Assembly (NCBI GenBank): GCA_024336345.1
Contig: JANFOG010000013.1
Coordinates: 434,001 to 498,000 of the forward strand
Length of the DNA stretch: 64,000 nt
Direction of reading: 5' to 3'
Source: Mariannaea sp. PMI_226
Lineage: Eukaryota; Ascomycota; Sordariomycetes; Hypocreales; Nectriaceae
Position numbers and translations under genes: made by a program
Part shown: positions 10,505 to 21,319 of the stretch, piece by piece
Layout: each line of letters starts with the position of its first letter
Position numbering within the stretch: position 1 is the stretch's first letter
The notes under the pieces: model-generated
Told to the model about the DNA's origin: nothing
Database searches by the model: none
Seen by the model: only the letters and a program-made list of their open reading frames with translations

Positions 10505-11546
10505 TCAGCTATATGTTGTGAAAATAATACCGTTACTCAGCCCGAGACGTAACGAGTGAGAAAGCGCATTTAGCCTTTCAATCTCAAATTTGAGGGTTTT
10601 CAACAGGGTCTCATTCTCATTCTCAGTCGTGAGATATGATTCTTGTGTCTCTGAAAAGTCACCAAAATCCGTCATTACTTCATCGTCAATACTGGCCTCC
10701 GATATCCCTGTCTCAACCTGCTCGACCAGGAGCCGTAGGGACTCCTTCTTGGGCTCCAAACGACCCGATTCTGATGACGGTAGCCACTCGTCTTTAGTCC
10801 ATGGTTAATAAAAGCGCTGAATAAAAAGAGGGAAAGTGGAAAAACTGACTGTATCCTTTGATTAGTGTGTTCGCCACATCAGTTAAACATTTCAAAACTC
10901 CTTGCGCAACTTCATCTTGAATAGCTGGCAAGCGATTCAACTCATCATTAGAGAATGTGGCCTTCCAGATCCGGAATTTCTTGAGCTCCTCGCTCAGTAA
11001 TAGGCTGTCGAACTTGAACCTCGTTGGCTTGCTTTTTGTATCTGGAGTTGGTGTGTAATCTCTCACTTCCGGATCCTCTTCGATTGACAGCGCAGCATCT
11101 GCGGGTGGTTCATCGGCATCATGATATTCACAAGGCTTTGGCAAGCAAGATGATGAGTTATACCTGGACTCTCCTTTGCTTGTGGTATCATTTGTGACTG
11201 TGGTAGGACTAACTGGTTTGTCCTGCGTTTCCCCGGCCCGACCTTGGCTTAACGTCAGCGCTTCGTCCAAGATGACCAAGCTCCAAAATCGAGTGATTGA
11301 GTCCAAAAGTTTTGACACCAGCTGACTTTTGTCTACATGAACAGTCGATATTGGGCCTTGTGTCTCTGGCTCTGGTGTTGGGATCTGCACTCTGTGCGAC
11401 TCTTCCACCAAGGGTACGGGATCGGCCGACTGAGGAATTCCAGACGCCTTCTTTGCGCAAGACTTTGATACTGAGCGTGTATTATATCTTCTTGATGAGC
11501 ACGACTCACAGCCACAGGTACTATTAATTGGCTCAATTTTCACCAT
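10505..11546 (-). CDS. Hypothetical fungal protein with a conserved-looking C-terminal helical region
   Basis: Exons 11546-10850 and 10791-10505 are joined by a 58-nt intron (GTCAGT...AAAG, possible branch site TTAAC), giving 327 residues. The first about 160 residues are Ser/Thr/Pro-rich and cysteine-poor apart from a CGCESCSS cluster near the start. From about residue 175 the sequence FDSLLLSEELKKFRIWKATF, then LPAIQDEVAQGVLKCLTDV and an acidic C-terminal helix, looks like an ordered domain. I think similar segments occur in large fungal proteins of unknown role found beside NACHT-type genes, but no named family can be given. The 3' end is uncertain, since a further exon may lie at 10248-10442. 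Function unknown. Confidence 0.55.
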
Positions 11547-14222
11547 TGCAAGATCGCAGGAAATATCAGGTGTACGGGCTTGGTGGTTTCAGATGGCAGT
11601 GTTGAAAAACCCATAAAACGATCAACGGCTGGTTCGCACGGAATCAAGCGAACCAGCAGGCCTGACATACTGACTGGATAGTTCGCCTTAATTAAGCTTC
11701 TGGGTTCAAAGATGGGCCCCTCAGCTGACTACTCTCCGGCCAGACGCTCTCAAGGCTCTTCTGATGCACTGATGGATGCATATGCAGGCTGGTTGATGGA
11801 GTACACACAACAACTCTAGATGGCAACCTCAGGCGCAAGCTATCGTCTTGAAGGGGAAGGTCTAGAAGCGGTCAGATGATGATGGAACCGATATCCGGCA
11901 ATGGTTACCTTTGACTGGAGGTTGTTGGTCGTCTCTCTCGTCATACGGGCGCCATCGACTCAGCTCTTCAGAGAACAAAGTCCTTAGTTGCATAGATATT
12001 GCATCGTCTCCACCGTATTGCTTTCAGCCGCTGCATTGTGACCACACACCGTGGTTGCTGGCTGTGCTGGTCTTGCATTTGGTGTGTCCGATTCTGCTCC
12101 GAGAGGTTGATGCCAGGTGGGATGAGAATAGAGGGTAAGCTTCCATTACGCATCGGAATCATCCAATACCCAATAAGACGCATGTTGCAACCTGCAATGT
12201 TGCCTATCTGGTTGGGTGTCTGGTGACGATAAGGAGAGATAGACCGTGGGGTCTACAGCATGTATGATATAGGTGTCCGTCTAAACACTAAGGCACAGCA
12301 GAGAGACCAACTACGTAGGGCCCTCACTGTTGAGGGACAAGTGGAATTTAGGGGGGTGTCTTCAACATCCCAGGATCTCCATACGTTCTTCCTTGAATGG
12401 GCTGGATGGGCGTGCCAGCCACCGGAACCATGACACTCAATCCTCCTGAAATCCTACTCAGTCGTAAACGGCTCGTTTCATTCGTGTTAGAGGCGAATGG
12501 AAATTCATGTAGAAAAGCCATCTCTGAGTCAACACTTCTCGTTGCATCACACTGAAACAGACGAAGGGTTCGATATTCGAGGAACTGCTATCTCGATGAA
12601 AATCTGCTGTCTACAGTCACTTTCTAAGAGTAGATGCCATTAGCCTGGATTACCTGAAACTGATTAGAGAAGGGCTTGTGAGATATTTTCTAATCTTAGG
12701 AGATTGTGAGTTGCAGTCAACTAACCCGAGCTACTCTCCAGCACCCTTGTTGAGTGGAGGGATGCTGGCCATCTCTTGATTGAAAAGCTCCTCACGTGTA
12801 CGTTAGTATCTACGAGTTTTTCGCATTGTATCTTTTACATTCTCTAATTTTTTACGTATGTCCCACTAGCACTTACATGGTTGACTTTGCAGACGCCTCT
12901 TTCAAGAGGTGAAATACTAGCCTTGGTGGAGAAGCAATGGTCTTCAGGCCAACTCACTCATAGCTAATGACCAGTCTTGAGAAGTAAATAGATAGCGTTT
13001 TAAGTAGAATGATTATCAAGGAGAAGAACTCATATGATGTTCTATGAACAAGCACCGCGGAAGCCACTTTTTGCATATTGTCCAACTCTTGATCTCAGGC
13101 TCGATTCGCAAACCCCAATATACCTGTTCTTAACCCAATATATACATAAAGACCGACCCAGGTCAAATTAAGGGTAACGGAACTACATATAAGGTGCATA
13201 CGTAGCTCGATTGAATACTTGTATACTTCCATAAGCTGTTTTTAGCCTCGCAAGCTGATGGTTCAGCTAAGAGAGTGCTAGAGGATCAACAAGCATCAAC
13301 ATGATGAACAGCTGCGGATGATATAGCACCCACCCAAACGACAAATCCCACCAGGCCTAAAATATTTATTTATTCAGTAGGTATGAATAACTTCGCAATA
13401 GTACATAAGCCCAAACAATATTCTTTGCTATTTGGTGCTGTAGACCACTAGAGCAAATCAAGCTTCGGAGCTCTTTACCTTCTCGTTAGGGATCTGTGTA
13501 GCTGCAGCACTTTCTTATGTATTAGCTCTGGCGTATACCCGGATGTTATCTGGCCTTTGGTTTCTTATTGCTCTCTTTTTTCCTATGTTTTGTCTTCTTT
13601 GATTACACTACGCTACTGTTTCAATGAGTGCAATTTACGGGCTGGCTGCGACTTTAATCTGATGGCCCTCGTCGTTTCATTCGTGCCGCTGCTTTCACTG
13701 CTCAATCGGTCGCTTTATTGCCTTATATCCCTGTGTAGCAAGCTGAATTCTATTGTCGGTAAACGGGTTCAAGCAGGTCCGATCCCATCTAGGCCTACTA
13801 CTATGTAAGACAGGGATGTGGTTCAAGGTATGGTCCCGGCAGAGAAAGCTACAGTGTTGTACAATCTCATAATGGACCTACTCTAGGACCCCAGTCAAAA
13901 CTCAGCCGGTCTCAACCTGAACTCCGGTCCGTCTCTCAGTTTTAGGAACCTAAATAGATATTAGCTTGGTTGAATTTCGGTCGGGGTACATGGCATTTTG
14001 GTCTTGCGTTCGCGGAACTCTCCCCACATATTGGCGGACTTTGCGGTATCTCCGTCAGCCGGCTCGCCATCATCATCGGCACGGGGCTTAAGTCTTCCGG
14101 TTTTGACTTTACATCAGAATGTGGGAATGTATAGGAGCTAGATTCTACTCAGCAACCAGTATAATTTCATAAAACGTTTTTCAGGAGACCTCCTATCCGA
14201 TAAGCAATAGGAGTCAAGCATT
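11547..14222. other. Long region without a recognisable gene
   Basis: Nearly 2.7 kb with only short frames (for example 13557-13808), none of which resembles a protein. The composition is close to average with AT-rich patches near 13130-13210 and 13350-13420. No repeat ends or RNA genes were noticed. It separates the STAND-like genes from the reductase genes. Confidence 0.5.
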
Positions 14223-15268
14223 ATGAGGACTCTCATCGGCAAAGCAATCGGCCAGAATGGCCTGGGTCTTTCTCGTAAGTTAATCAGGTCCAATAATTCA
14301 CGGATAGAAAGCTCATTACCGTATTAGGCATGACCCATCATTCCGACCCCCAGCCCGATGAGCAAACATTCAAGGTGCTCAAGGCCGCAGTGGAAGCTGG
14401 TGTCACCGTCTGGATCGGTGCTGATTTCTACGGGACTCCTGAGAACAACTCCCTCCACCTGATCAATCGATACTTTACAGCCCACCCGGAAGATGCAGAG
14501 AAGGTTGTCATCTGCATCAAGAGCGGAATTGTCAGCATGGGAACGTTCACAATGGACTGCTCCCCCGATGCAATGCGAAAATCTGTCGAAAACGCAAACC
14601 GCATCCTTGACGGCAAGAAGAAGCTCGACATCTTCGGTCCGGCGAGAGTCGATCCTAACGTGCCCATTGAGGATACTATCAAGGCTCTTGCACAGCTTTT
14701 GGAGGAAGGTCAAATTGGGGGCATCCAGTTGAGCGAGGTGACGGCGCCCACCATACGGAAGGCCGTTAGCAGTGCAAGCATTTCAATGGTGGAGTGTGAG
14801 GTGAGTCTATGGACCACCGATATCTTCGAAAATGGTGTTGCGGCCGTCTGCGATGAGCTCAAGATACCAATTGTTGCCCATTCACCCTTCAGTGGCGGTG
14901 TCTTGACCGGTAGAATCAACAGCTTGGGCGATCTACCTCCGCAAGATCATCATCGATTCTTCCCCCGCTTCCAGCCAGACAACTTTGACAAGAATATGAA
15001 GCTAGTTAAGGCGCTGAGCGAGTTCGCCGAGACCCGAGGCATCACCATGTCACAGCTCGCTCTGAGTTGGATCAGAGCACAGAGCCAGAGGCCCGAGGTG
15101 CCTCTCTTGATCCCAGTTCCTGGAGCTAGCTCCAAGGACAGGCTTCTTCAAAATTGTGAGGATGTTGGACTGGACATAGATAGCTTGCTGGAGATTCAAA
15201 AGATTCTAGATCAGTTTCCTGTTTTCGGAGAGAGATACCCACCACCAGGTATGAAGTTGATTCAGTAG
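14223..15268 (+). CDS. Aldo-keto reductase, pyridoxal reductase-like
   Basis: Exon 1 is 14223-14274 and exon 2 is 14328-15268, with a 53-nt intron (GTAAGT...TTAG), giving 330 residues. Without exon 1 the protein would lack its first β-strand, so the upstream ATG is preferred over the ATG at 14330. Family features are GADFYG with the catalytic Asp/Tyr region near residue 55, VVICIKSG with the catalytic Lys near 85, FGPARVDPNVPIEDTI, a LGDLPPQDHHR loop, and a C-terminal cofactor region with LIPVPGASS near 280. This matches the AKR8-type pyridoxal reductases, which reduce pyridoxal to pyridoxine with NADPH in the cytosol. Fungal genomes hold many paralogues with other substrates, so the substrate is uncertain. 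It is convergent with the SDR gene, 261 bp away. Confidence 0.85.
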
Positions 15269-15529
15269 ATGGAGTGATACCTCTCTGGGTCTTTTTGTTT
15301 TTTAAAAAGGGGATCATTCTCAATCACAAGTAGAACAAAGTTCTCATCAACGCCAATGCGTATGAAATCCCAAAGCCGTTGTTTCATTTTGAGCAATACA
15401 GTGAATAATGTCAAGTGTTATCTTTCAATTATATATATTCGATGCGGATACAAAAGAAGTCGAAATAGGGTTTGAGCTTTCTCAAATAATCAAAATATTG
15501 TACAAGGTCATTACCTCATCTGAGCATAT

Positions 15530-16528
15530 TTAGTTATCGTCAGCGAGCCCAACAAACTTCAAGGAATCCTTCCAAAGTCGCGCCTCTTCCTTCTCATCAT
15601 AGGTATGAGGCACATACGACACATTGCTGACAACTCCATCATACTCCCCACGCTCAGCCTCCTGACAGTCATTCAAGTACACTCCACCGCGGCCCTCCCA
15701 CTCCTTTCCAATAGCAGCTGCAATAGTGGTAGCTGCCCCTTGCTCTGGTGACTTCGCGATGGAGGCGTATTGCACTCTCATACCATCAATGAACTCAGGT
15801 GCCAAGTGCCTACCTAAGTCGGTACCAATTATACCAGGATGAAGACTCGTGGCGTGCAGACCTTGGGAGCCATAGCGCCGCTCGATCTCGTTGGCCATGT
15901 AAATGTTGGCCGTCTTGGAACGCGCATAGGCCATCCACGGTTCATACCCGCCCTTCTGGTAGTTATAGTCATCTGAGGCGCCAATACCGCTAACTCGGTG
16001 TGCCGCCGCCGATACCATGACAACTCGGGACTGAAAGCTGGGGGTTGTGGCTTTGAGCAAGGCCGGCTTCAACAATTGGAAGAAGAGGAAATGGGCCAAG
16101 TGGTTAGTGGCGAAGTGCATCTCGAATCCGTCCTGGGTCAGTTGGAGGTTGGGAACAGCCATGACTCCCGCGTTATTGACAAGGAGGCTAATCGTGTCCG
16201 TCTTGGCCAAAATGGCCTTCGCAGCAGTTCTGACGCTTTCAAGCGAGGTTTGGTCCATATGAACAAGCTCCATTCTGTCTTCCTTCCAGATATCTGAGAG
16301 GGCAGCTCGTGCCTTGGTCAAATCTCTGGCAGTGACAAAGAGCTTAGCACCGGTGACCTCGAGAGCACGAACAGTCTCGACGCCAATGCCAGAAGAAACG
16401 CCAGTGATGACGGCAACTTTTCCAACGAGGTTCCCTTCCATGTCGTTGTCCTTGACAATCTGAAGGGCTGTTGGCCGGGAATCCCCAGGGCCTTGTGGGT
16501 TTTCATGGGCAGCGGCGTAGCGGGACAT
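15530..16528 (-). CDS. Short-chain dehydrogenase/reductase, retinol dehydrogenase-like
   Basis: Single-exon gene of 332 residues. The cofactor motif TGVSSGIG is at residues 42-49, NNAG at about 118-121, a serine in VVMVSAAAHRVSG, and the catalytic YARSK at about residues 207-211, followed by a PG motif (LHPGIIGTDLG). All essential SDR residues are present, so an active NAD(P)-dependent oxidoreductase is expected. Sequence style and length fit the fungal group related to WW-domain oxidoreductase and retinol dehydrogenases; the substrate is unknown. The first 30 residues precede the Rossmann fold and are not a clear targeting signal. It converges on the aldo-keto reductase gene. Co-function is possible but not shown. 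Confidence 0.9.
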   Translation of the reverse strand: MSRYAAAHENPQGPGDSRPTALQIVKDNDMEGNLVGKVAVITGVSSGIGVETVRALEVTGAKLFVTARDLTKARAALSDIWKEDRMELVHMDQTSLESVRTAAKAILAKTDTISLLVNNAGVMAVPNLQLTQDGFEMHFATNHLAHFLFFQLLKPALLKATTPSFQSRVVMVSAAAHRVSGIGASDDYNYQKGGYEPWMAYARSKTANIYMANEIERRYGSQGLHATSLHPGIIGTDLGRHLAPEFIDGMRVQYASIAKSPEQGAATTIAAAIGKEWEGRGGVYLNDCQEAERGEYDGVVSNVSYVPHTYDEKEEARLWKDSLKFVGLADDN

Positions 16529-17226
16529 GATAGATAGATGAGGATGAATGGTTGTGAATTGTGTATAAGTCGGATGCTTTGTAAGTGCAGGTCTTGGTGA
16601 GCAACACGATGTGAAGAATGAGTTGATTGATGTGTGTAAAAATGAACTACAACATGGGAAGATGAATCCTATTTTATAGTAGAATCTCTATTGAACTAAC
16701 TCCGCTACTTGTTTTGGCTGGACCAATTTCAAATCCGCAAACTCCTTGGCCAGTGTATTGAGCTCTGTCGAGTATCCATCACGAAATACCGATATAGGTA
16801 CCTACTGTACGTATAGCAGGGTACCTTGGAGTTGGAGCTTAGAAGCGGAGCCTTTGTAGCAGAGTGCGAGTGCGAACTGGCTGACATTTTTGCCTATTTC
16901 AGTTAGTGCCCTCGTCCGGGGCTTGCGGCTCAGCGTCATAACTAAATAAACGAGCAACGAAGAGCGGCAGACGAGAAAATGAAACACTTCCCATCACCTG
17001 CCTAGGTATTTAATAATGCATATAGTCCGCCTGGCTGACAATTTTTCCCTTTCTCGACTAGCAACGCGGACTTTCGCATCTCCCTTCACAGAGCGGCATA
17101 ACATTCCATAGCAATTGAAAGGCAATCGGCCATTCATTTTCGTTTCCTATCTTTGCCTTTCCTCTCCACCCCCAAACGGGGATTCCTCTGCCTAAACACT
17201 GCTTAAATCCGAAGCCCCACGGGTCG
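16529..17226. promoter_or_regulatory. Divergent promoter region, SDR and bZIP genes
   Basis: About 700 bp between the SDR start (minus) and the bZIP start (plus). It contains pyrimidine-rich stretches just upstream of both starts, typical of fungal promoters. No specific site was recognised. Confidence 0.5.
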
Positions 17227-18334
17227 ATGCTAAGCCAAACCGCCAACCCTGGCAGTGCCGCCACTGCCGCAGACGCAGCTGAGCGCAAGCAGAGGAAGAG
17301 GCTCCAGAATAGGTTGAACCAGCGAGCTCGAAGTAAGTAGACTATTCTCGTCTACCCATCCCTCTCTAAACTTCTCATGTTTTATTTCACCTGACCGCTC
17401 GCCTCTCGAAACAACATACTCATTCTCTCCAGGAGTTCGCTTGAGTGAAGGCAATGGGTCCAGGAACCCTAAACACCAGCAGCGGTCATACCAGACCAAC
17501 CGCTGGAGATTAGACGAGGTTGAGTCTGCTGCATCGAATTCTGTAGTCCGTTATCCCAGAGCTGGCCATAAAGACGATGCTGTCATTAGCACCCGCAATG
17601 AGAACACTAGCAGCTCATTGCTTCCCATCTCGAAACACAAGTTATGTACTCTCGACATCGAAGTCTACGGGCATAAGCTACAGACCCTGTTGATCGCAAC
17701 GACGTCTCCCCGCTCTGAGTTTTTGCTTCACCTTGTCAACTACAACGCTTATAGAGGCTTCTTCACAAACAAGCGTATGGTCGCACAACTAGCCAAGCAC
17801 TTCATCCCCGGTCCTGGATACAATACTCCCTTGGATATCATGAAGACGTTCCCAGCCCAAACAATTACTATTTCATCGGATCCAAAACTTCCACCTTGTC
17901 TCATCCCAACTCCGTTACAAAGGATCGTGGCGCACGCTACTTGGATAGATCTCGTTCCCTTCCCCAAGATGAGAGATAACTTGATTTTACGCCATAGCCG
18001 ATTCAGTCATTGGGAGTTTATGAGTGATGTAGTTGGGGACTTTATTTACAAATGGATGTTTCCCGAGCGATCTACAGACTCTGAAATCCAAAATTCCAGT
18101 CCATGGAGACTCGAGGACAGTCTCGATGACGAAATGACTGCAGTTCGAACTGGTCTCATCTTATGGGGAGAGCCGTTCCAGCCGGAAGCCTGGGAGGCCA
18201 CGCCAGGGTTTTTGAGGAAATGGGCATGGGTTGTCGAGGGTTGTGATGAGTTGGTCAGACATACCAACCACTGGAGGACCCTAAGAGGGGAAGAGGCAAT
18301 ACAATCAAACGAAGCCAACACTCAAAAGATATAA
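17227..18334 (+). CDS. bZIP-type transcription factor with DUF3425-like C-terminal domain
   Basis: Exons 17227-17332 and 17433-18334 (100-nt intron, GTAAGT...CCAG) give 335 residues. The basic region RKQRKRLQNRLNQRARR spans about residues 21-37 and is split by the intron just after it. This is the N-x3-Q-R pattern of fungal bZIPs. The heptad leucines expected next are missing: the following residues (LSEGNGSRNPKHQQRS) contain Gly and Pro. The C-terminal half (about 165-320), with CLIPTPLQRIVAHATWIDLV and an FSHWEFMSDVVGDF segment, matches the domain commonly found C-terminal to a bZIP in fungal proteins (DUF3425). A nuclear DNA-binding role is inferred; the target genes are unknown. It is divergent from the SDR gene and may regulate it, a weak inference. 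Confidence 0.8.
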
Positions 18335-19178
18335 GCTGAGGAGGGTCGTGTTTAGGCGTTGAGTGTCATGAGACGGTCTGGTACCGTCATCCCCACTGGT
18401 CAATGACGCTGAATTCAAAGATGCAAAATATCTTAATTCTATCTTTATTTAATACATCTCCTCGTGAAACTTGTTCATGTGTTCATGGTACATCTTTCTC
18501 ACACAACTCACGGGTGTGGCATTACGAAAGCATATCCGGCTTGTGTTTGTATTGGCTGCTCACTCCAGTTGTTTTAATTATAATTCCTTACCCCCCCGTA
18601 CCTCCCTCAGCGCTGAAAAACTGGTCATCTCCCTCTTAAACTGGGGCATATGATCCTATGAATCATGTCGTCATCAATCAAACCTATATGCTCAAATGCC
18701 TACCCCATACCTGCATGTGCCAAGGTGCTGATGTGACCATGACCCGACCTGTCGGTACTGGACGGCAGCTTCTGTGGAGCTGGAAGCGGCCCGCTCTCGG
18801 CGGCTGCCCGGTGGTGAAGGGTACGTGCCCCCCAGGCAATTTAATAATCAGGGCCCGCTGGAAAACCGCGTCATAACCAAGGCACGCTACCACAGTCTAC
18901 GTAACTAACTACAGCTGGATACCTTAGGTAGATTATTTGACCTGGATCGAGTCGCGTTTTCCACCACCAGCAACCTCCGATCTCGTCAGCTGGAAACACC
19001 TTCTAGATTCTGGACGGGGGATGCACGCGAGCAATAGCTGACAGCAAACCTCCCTACGTCGCACGGATTTCGACTGAAATAAAAAGAGAAGCAGAAAGGC
19101 AGAAAGAGCCCATCAATATCCTCGCACGACTTTTTTTTTTCCCTTCTTTCTAGCTTTCAGTAGCAAGTTCCTCCGACA
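18335..19178. other. 3' flank of bZIP gene and MGS1 promoter
   Basis: No coding frame is supported. The last 150 bp before the MGS1 start hold purine runs followed by a T10 tract, consistent with a core promoter and 5' leader. Confidence 0.5.
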
Positions 19179-20861
19179 ATGGCAGTCGACTGCCCTATCT
19201 GCAACAAGCCTGTGAAGCCCTCCGAGATCAACAACCACATCGACTCGGACTGCACCAGCTTCATCTACGACCCAGAGAAGGATCCCATTGCGACACCACC
19301 GCCGCCGCCGCCCCAGTCCCAGACGCCGCAAGCTACCGGCAAACGCTCCGCCTCCAACTTCTTCTCCACCCCCGTGCCCAAGAGACAGGCTGCTCCCGAC
19401 GGCAGCAAGGTCCTCGCGCCGCTCAATGGCTCCCTGACGAACGTGACGGGCAAGAAGAGGACGTTTGAGGAAGGACCCGGGGCTGGGCTCGGCGGTGGCC
19501 CTTCCGTGAAGCTCGAGTCCGTGCCGGAGTCGACCACCAGGGGCGAGGCGGCGTCGTCAACAGATTCACCGGAGAATGGCAGGGCAGTCAAGAAGACCAA
19601 AACGCAGAGGTCAGCTCCTTTGGCAGAACGAATGCGACCGCAGACGCTCGACCAGGTCTTCGGACAGGAGCTCGTGGGCCCCAACGGCGTGCTGAGGTCC
19701 CTCATCGAGTCGAACCGCGTGCCGTCCATGATCCTATGGGGTGCTTCGGGGACGGGCAAGACCACCATCGCGCGGTGCATCGCCCACATGGTGGGCAGCC
19801 GCTTCATCGAACTTAATGCCACCAGCACCGGGGTGGGTGAGTGCAAGAAGCTCTTCCAGGAAGCCGCCAACGACCTCAATCTCACGGGACGGAAAACCAT
19901 CATCTTCTGCGATGAGATCCACCGATTCAACAAAGCTCAGCAAGACGTTTTCCTGAAACCTGTGGAAGCCGGCACAGTCACGCTCATCGGAGCCACCACA
20001 GAGAACCCATCATTCAAGGTGGCCAACGCCTTGTTGTCACGCTGTCGAACCTTCACCCTTCAAACACTCTCGACCGAGGACATTATCAACATCCTCAAGC
20101 GTGCAATCAAAGAGGAAGAGTCCGTGTACCCTCCCACGCCACTCCTCGACGATGCCATGATCGCATACCTGGCTCGCTTCAGCGACGGCGACGCACGCAC
20201 TGCCCTCAACCTCCTCGAGCTCGCCCTATCCCTAACCACCCGCGAGGGCATCACCCAGGAAGACATCAAGGCATCCCTCACAAAGACGCTCGTCTACGAC
20301 CGTGCCGGTGATCAGCACTACGATACAATCTCCGCCTTTCACAAGTCAGTTCGTGGCAACGACCCAGATGCTGCCCTCTACTACCTCGCCCGTATGCTCC
20401 AGTCCGGCGAGGATCCGCTCTTCATTGCCCGCCGCATGGTGGTCATCGCCTCCGAGGATGTCGGCCTCGCTGACAACACGCTCCTCCCTCTCGCCACAGC
20501 GGCATACACAGCAACACAGCAGATCGGCATGCCAGAAGCCCGTATCCCCCTGGCTCACTGCACAATCGCCCTGTGCACGGCAAAGAAGAGCACGCGCGCC
20601 TATCGTGCCCTCAACAACGCCTACGCCGCCCTGCGCGAGCCCGGCATCGCCAGCCTTCCCGTGCCCTTGCACCTGCGCAACGCACCAACCCGCTTGATGC
20701 GCGACCTGGGCTACGGCGCAGAGTACAAGTATCCACCCAACTATCGCGACGGTCTCGTGAAGCAGACCTATCTGCCCGACGAGCTTACGGGGCGACGATT
20801 CCTTGAGGATCGAGACCTGGGCACTGAGACAGATGCCGACTTGGAAACGGGAGGGAATTAG
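19179..20861 (+). CDS. MGS1: Mgs1/WRNIP1 AAA+ ATPase
   Basis: Intronless gene of 560 residues. An N-terminal UBZ4-type ubiquitin-binding zinc finger uses C5, C8, H20 and C25 (CPICNKPV...NNHIDSDC). A disordered Pro/Ser region follows, with the putative PIP-type SASNFF segment at about 58-63. The AAA+ core starts with RPQTLDQVFGQELVG. Walker A is GASGTGKTT at about 187-195, Walker B is IIFCDEIHRF at about 241-250, and sensor 1 follows in TLIGATTENPSF. The C-terminal RarA/MgsA oligomerisation domain ends near residue 540. The family acts in the nucleus at stalled replication forks, binding ubiquitinated PCNA and DNA polymerase delta. All key residues are present. It is convergent with YEN1, another genome-stability gene. 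Confidence 0.95.
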   Translation: MAVDCPICNKPVKPSEINNHIDSDCTSFIYDPEKDPIATPPPPPPQSQTPQATGKRSASNFFSTPVPKRQAAPDGSKVLAPLNGSLTNVTGKKRTFEEGPGAGLGGGPSVKLESVPESTTRGEAASSTDSPENGRAVKKTKTQRSAPLAERMRPQTLDQVFGQELVGPNGVLRSLIESNRVPSMILWGASGTGKTTIARCIAHMVGSRFIELNATSTGVGECKKLFQEAANDLNLTGRKTIIFCDEIHRFNKAQQDVFLKPVEAGTVTLIGATTENPSFKVANALLSRCRTFTLQTLSTEDIINILKRAIKEEESVYPPTPLLDDAMIAYLARFSDGDARTALNLLELALSLTTREGITQEDIKASLTKTLVYDRAGDQHYDTISAFHKSVRGNDPDAALYYLARMLQSGEDPLFIARRMVVIASEDVGLADNTLLPLATAAYTATQQIGMPEARIPLAHCTIALCTAKKSTRAYRALNNAYAALREPGIASLPVPLHLRNAPTRLMRDLGYGAEYKYPPNYRDGLVKQTYLPDELTGRRFLEDRDLGTETDADLETGGN

Positions 20862-21319
20862 ACTCCTGAGAAAAAAATCAATTGAATGAATAAGAAAAAG
20901 AAAACAATGGCTACAAAATGTGAACTGGGGAAAAAAAAGGAAAGGACCAAGGGTTTGGGTTAGACGGAAATGGATACAATCACATATAGGAATAGGAGAC
21001 ACCAGCACGAGTTCCTGGATGTTCCTTCAAGGTTGGATTTAAGGGGTGTATTGTTAATAACAAGAATCGCTGGACGACGATATGATACCAAAAAGCGTAT
21101 ATAACTTAAAATGCATATTAGATGGTCAATCCATCCTAGTTCCATCATTGTTCTCGTGTGACCAACATATATCGAAGTGCCCGCTAATAAACCCATACTC
21201 ATTGTAATGTCCTCCCTCCTCAAACGCCTGGAAGTATCTCCTCGGTGTCAATATTATGCCCGTGTGTAACCCTGTAACCCAAATCCCAAAACCTCCGCTC
21301 AAGTCATTTTTCTATGTCC
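20862..21319. terminator. Convergent 3' region of MGS1 and YEN1
   Basis: The 458 bp between two stop codons facing each other must contain both polyadenylation regions. A-rich stretches (20870-20945) and T/TA-rich stretches are present. The exact cleavage sites cannot be placed. Confidence 0.5.

Noticed and set aside
19265..21008. Long antisense frames over MGS1 (for example 19265-19933 and 20346-21008)
   Set aside because: They are shadows of a GC-rich coding sequence; the sense strand has a complete AAA+ protein.
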